From Cinclus cinclus (Eukaryota > Chordata > Aves > Passeriformes > Cinclidae), in assembly GCF_963662255.1 (NCBI RefSeq), contig NC_085052.1:5996807-6060806 (forward strand): 64,000 bases of DNA, given 5' to 3'. The notes beneath the pieces are model-generated. The model was given only the letters and a program-made list of their open reading frames with translations, did no database searches and was not told the origin of the DNA. Both the position numbers and the translations under genes were made by a program. Below, piece by piece: positions 59,383 to 64,000 of this stretch (its first letter is position 1; each line of letters opens with the position of its first letter).

Positions 59383-62300
59383 GGTGATTTACGCGAATAC
59401 AGCCGTGGAATAGTTTCTCCCCCGAATGAAAACAAATGAGCTGGCGAAGTATTAATTTAAAATACTTGACTTGTTAACGAGCAGTATATATTATAAATGT
59501 TGCTTCTGTGAGGACTGTCTGCCTTTGCTTTGCAGGTGGCTGTGTGCTCTGGTATGTGGGTACCTCCCCCAGAGGCCCCTGGACCCACCGTGCACTGAGC
59601 AGAGTGATGTGCCTGATGCTTTCTGGCTGGGAGCTTCTTTGGAGGCCAAGATGGTTGTGACTTTAGCAGGGTTGCCAAAATTTTAGTAGGTTTTAATACT
59701 CCTCGACAAGTTAACATTAATTAAAAATGGCTTTGTTTTTCTTCTGAATTAAAAAAAAAAAATCTTAAATAACTTTTGAAACTATTCTTCTCTCGCTTTT
59801 TATAGGAACGAGGGCCTTCTCAGTATCATTTGAAAACAACCTAGATTAAAACCAATTTTTTATCATTCATTTAAAAGCTCATAGAAATTGCTGACCTCTT
59901 TAAAACCAGAGAGAGCTGCAAATAATTATGGAAACACTTTTTCTTTCATTTTTAAAAAGAAATAGATTTCTGGGTTTGATCCTGTTTACATAGAAGATTG
60001 TAAGTTTGTTTTGAATGAGGCAGCCATGTCAACAACAAATTATGGAAGTAGGCAAGAATATGAGGAAGGAAGGAACCAGCATTATTTAAAACATTTTGGA
60101 AGATAATAAATACAATTCCTACAATGAACTGGGTAACTAAACACTGATGTTGTCAATTAGAATTTTAGCTAGTGGAAATATTTCCTTTGCAAATCACGCT
60201 CTTTCTCTCCTCCCACTCCCTTCCTGTGTGCTGAGTATCCTTTTTTCCTGGACACGAGGCAACACAATGGAAAGCAAGCGACACCTGAGCATCCAGGCAG
60301 AAAAGCAGAGCCCTGTGGCAGAGCCAAAGGCAGCCGGGATCCCGAGCCACACAATGCCACCACATCCCTGCTGTGTCATGAGCCCCAGGTGCTCCTTTCA
60401 CCTCCCAAGGGCTGTGGCCAGCTGGATGCTGAACATGCTGCTTCCAGCTCCTGCCCTTCCATTACTCTCTTGCCCAAAAATGCTGCTGAGAAAGGCACAA
60501 ATCCCACTGCTTCTGCCCGGTGTTTTGGATGCAAACTGACCAAATAAGTTAGGGTCATTATAACCATGACACTCTTTGTTGGCAGATTAAATAGTCAAGG
60601 GTAGGGGGTTGGCAAGGACAGTAAAATTTAACATACAGGTGGTTTGGAACATGAAGGGGAAGGTGATTTTTTAAAAATAATCATCCCTCAAATCTGCAAT
60701 TGGGATAAGATTTGTGAAAAAACAAACAGGAATTCTGGAAATGGAGAGGCCTCTCTATGTACAGCACAGGTTATTTTGCAGTTTTGCTGCTGACTTACCT
60801 GAAAAGAATTCCTCTCCCCCGGTTCCTGATAAGGAACTTGCTCCTTCAAATTCCCCACGCAGAGCAATGACACTGGGACAAAGTGGCACTCCCCAAGTTC
60901 CTACACTTACCCTTTCATTTGTGAAAACCCCTTTTTATTAATGACAAACTACAGCATAATCAAACTAAATCTCCAGCCTCTGTTGGAGGCAACAATGCCA
61001 CGCATGGTGCATTGCAATGCCTGCCATCCCAGGGAATTTTTATGAGATCATATTTCACAAGGAAATAAATTTCCTCCTCCAGTCTGATGCAATCAGGTTA
61101 CCAAGTGGTAGCCTGATGGTAAATAGCTATGGATACCTTTCGTGCTGTTTTGCAAAGTGTTTGCGGATATTCAAGGATGAAAGTTGCCCCAGATAAGATC
61201 TTAATCACTGAAATCTGGAGAGTGATTGAGAAAAGGGCCCCACAGGGATGTAGCAGGTTCCCTGGAGGAAGCCCAGGCACCCCCTGCGGCCACTCAGCAC
61301 CAGCATGATCCACAGGAAACTATTTATTAAATAGCCTGTGCCAACACAACCCAGCTTTGGTGACAGTTCTCGCTGCCTGCATGTCCCAAGGCACGGACTT
61401 GAATTGATTCATCCCTAAATGGTAGCTATGGAATCTGGCGCAAGATTGTTTAGTGTAAATGCATCCATTTCACCTCTCTTTCTAGAAGCAAAGGAAGAAA
61501 ACATATTCCCAAATATAAATTCTCTTCCCCCTACCTACACAAATTTTCATGGGAAATAAGAGATGGGTGCTTCCCAGTAGAAGGAATCAGTTTAACAGAG
61601 CTGACAGGGAAGATGCTTTTTGAAAGGCACTTGGGTAGCATGCTCAGGATGGCCAAGGCATCCATAGGTGCTCTCCCACCCATGAAAGGGGTACTGTGTG
61701 CCCTATAGAGGAGTTAACTCCACAACAGCTGCTGCTGCATCACCATAAAAATCGGAAAATTGTCCATGACCAGCAAGAAATGCAACAAGTGTGGTCTCTG
61801 TGCTGCATTCAGACCTGAAGCCAAAGGAAAGAAATTCGAAGAAATGTGAAGTCATGCTGGTTTCCACCAAAGATTTTCCCTAAAAACTACTAATTTTGGC
61901 CAGGCAAGAAGGTGGACAGCTGAACTGCCAGCAAGATCATTGGCTTCTGGCAGCTCCTTCATGAGCTAATGCCATGGATCTCCTCTCTGAGAGAAGCAGG
62001 AAACTCAAAACTTCAAACTGAATTCTTGTTCTGAAGATCAAAACTGAATCTTGTTCTTGCTAATTTTGGATACTCCTGAAACAAAGCAGGAGATGTCCTA
62101 CAAATTCTAAGATGTTGACCAGAAACAGAAAATTCTGCTGAACCTGTAGGCATCAGCTCCTGCCATATTCCAGTGTCCCATGGAGAACCCTCCTTCCACC
62201 CACACATGGAGAGAGCTCTCAGCACCACGTGACCTTCCCTTGGCAGTGGACACTTCCCATGCCCTGGGATTTAGAAGAGTCATTTCACTGCCAGTTCCTG

Positions 62301-64000
62301 GAAGCAAAACAGAAGGTGTCAAATGTGTAACCATCATCACTATACCCCATCTAAGTTCATCACACAGGCCAAGATTTTGTCTCTTCTTCTTTTTACCTCT
62401 CTCTTTGATAACCACTCTTTCCTCACTTCTCAGTGTTTTCGGAGCCAAGAGATCCGTATAAAAATGACCTCCATTGGATTTATGCTTCTGTTTTTCAGCA
62501 GGCACTTGCAAATTAGTAATTGCTTAAAGTGAGATTGTGAAATACCTAAGACAGAGGCCTCATCTGGCAAGATAAGGAGGACCTGAATTGCTACTGAGAT
62601 AGGCAGCAGTTGTGTGTTAATGCATGCACCATGAACCAAAAATGTGGGGATCAGAGAGCAACTCAGGGTTGGGTTCAAAAGGTGATAAAATGGGAAGCTA
62701 TCTCGAGTGTTTTGATATGACATCCAAAGGATTTACCCAGGTCAGAGCAACCTGATGGATTCACTTGAAAGTGAATCTCCTTGGAAGCTTTCCTTCATCC
62801 TAGAGAAAGCACAAGGGATCAGAAAAGAAATTCTTCACAGATAGTGTGATATTCAGCTCAGGCAGTCCTGTAAGTGCAGAGGAGAGAAAAAGATGGTGCT
62901 GGGCCAAGGGTTAAGAAATACTATTCTCTCCCAAGGATATCTACCATCTTTCCAGACCCTCATATAAATTCACCTGCACTGCAATTTGGAAAATGGAGCT
63001 TTTTTAGAACATGCAAGAGGACAAAAACTTCTGATATTTGTATTGTCTTCCAAAGAATTTGAATAATTAAAAGAAAAAAAGAATGTGTATTAATTTAATG
63101 ATGCAGGTTTGTCCTCTAGTATTTACTTTTTTTTTGTTTGTTTTCTTTCAATCTTTTTTAGTATGAAGTGGTTTCCAAACCTTCCTAGGACCTAAAATAC
63201 ATATTAACAACAAATCTAAGTCTCTTGGGAAACGAATGAAGTTCGAGAGATTTTTAATAATTTCTGGGGTATATGTCAGAATTTGCTTTGAAATGTTCCT
63301 TTCCCAAGATGACTAGGATACAGGGGTGATCTAATACTTCCCTGAGACATTCCTTCCATGTTGATTTGACACAAGATTTGCATGTCTTTTGGAAGCTAAT
63401 ATCAACTTCTCAACAGAAATGTTACAATTTCTATTATTGCCCCTACACCCCAATCTGCAAAGGATGCCTTTGTGAGATTTTTAGGTGAGAGAAATCTTGA
63501 TCTGGACCAAGGTTTTGGTTTTTTTCTGTTTTGCTTTAACTCCTGATTTACCTTTGAGACAACATCCAACAATATGCTAGTACACAATACAAAGACAGAT
63601 GCAATAGCTCTGCGTTACACCAGATTTTTGAAAATCCTGGTAAAGTGGGCATGGTGCCTTCCTGTGCTGTGTAGGGAATGTGGTGGCAGCACAGTAGCAA
63701 CCCCAGCCAGCTGCACCTTTCCACCCTGGAGCTTCAGACCACTACATGCCCCTGCAGCCAGTGCTGGGGCTGCTTTCTGCCTTGGACTGGGAAAAAGCCC
63801 CAGTACCAATCACTGACCAGGCACAAACTGCTCCAGTTTCTTCTGCAGTCTGGAGGAGCTCAGAAATCCCGTCCTTGCCTCTAGGATTCTGACACACCAC
63901 AGACCAAAGAGCCAACATAAAGCCACTGAGGCTTTTGCTTCAGTGGATGGACTGGGCACTTAGAGACAATTGTAAAGCAGTGCTCCCTGTGAATGTTGAT
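59383..64000. other. Unique non-coding DNA, no gene seen
   Basis: No recognised gene. An A-rich tract lies near 59750-59762 and a T-rich tract near 63128-63137. Frames of 130 codons (60147-60539 plus) and 134 codons (62107-62511 minus) are unidentified. A pyrimidine-rich acceptor-like GCTTTGCAG and a GTATGT donor-like site bracket only 16 bases near 59536-59551. Confidence 0.55.

Noticed and set aside
63160..63195. A hAT/Charlie-type DNA transposon end (GTGGTTTCCAAACC)
   Set aside because: Only a short resemblance, with no second inverted terminus or target duplication found.

Overview
The window looks like nuclear DNA of a songbird or another passerine. Three kinds of interspersed repeat support this. 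There are CR1 LINE 3' ends in both orientations (about 43205-43296 on the minus strand and 55829-56080 on the plus strand). There is also a composite SINE at about 5735-5890, with a tRNA-Ile-derived head joined to a CR1-type tail, the structure known from passerine SINEs of the TguSINE1 type. The sequence is AT-leaning, rich in poly(A)/poly(T) and microsatellite tracts, and has no bacterial operon structure.

I found no protein-coding gene, rRNA gene or intact tRNA gene that I can defend. The longest open frames are products of tandem repeats: the AAAGG array at 6158-6523, the TCCTC array at 45033-45287 and the 48-bp array at 39031-39409. The remaining open frames resemble no family I recognise. 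The window is best read as intergenic (gene-desert-like) or deep intronic DNA.

Layout: 1-5730 is unique AT-rich DNA with small homopolymer tracts. 5735-6975 is a compact cluster holding the SINE, a half-kilobase homopurine tract with a pure AAAGG array interrupted by ACAGG units, a CpG-rich block and an AT dinucleotide tract. 6976-13704 is mostly unique, with two AT-rich blocks that look like conserved non-coding DNA. 13705-14997 is a 61-bp minisatellite of 21 full copies in which every unit can form two small hairpins. 14998-39030 is mostly unique, with scattered microsatellites and a few exon-like intervals. 39031-39409 is a 48-bp minisatellite of eight copies. 40824-41370 holds a poly(T) tract, a CpG island and a TTTTG array set between two diverged direct repeats. 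43205-47104 holds a CR1 fragment, a TCTAAG hexamer repeat, the pure TCCTC array, a GC-rich block with an exon-like interval and a poly(T)/TG tract. 47105-64000 is mostly unique, with a CR1 3' end, a possible older CR1 relic, a (GAT)10 tract and a moderately CpG-rich block near 57340-57740.

The most interesting signals are structural, not genic. They are the two-hairpin 61-bp minisatellite with internally ordered variants, the AAAGG/ACAGG array, the SINE with a rearranged internal promoter, and the CpG island at 40860-41230 with a minus-strand splice-donor match. No multi-gene system is visible.
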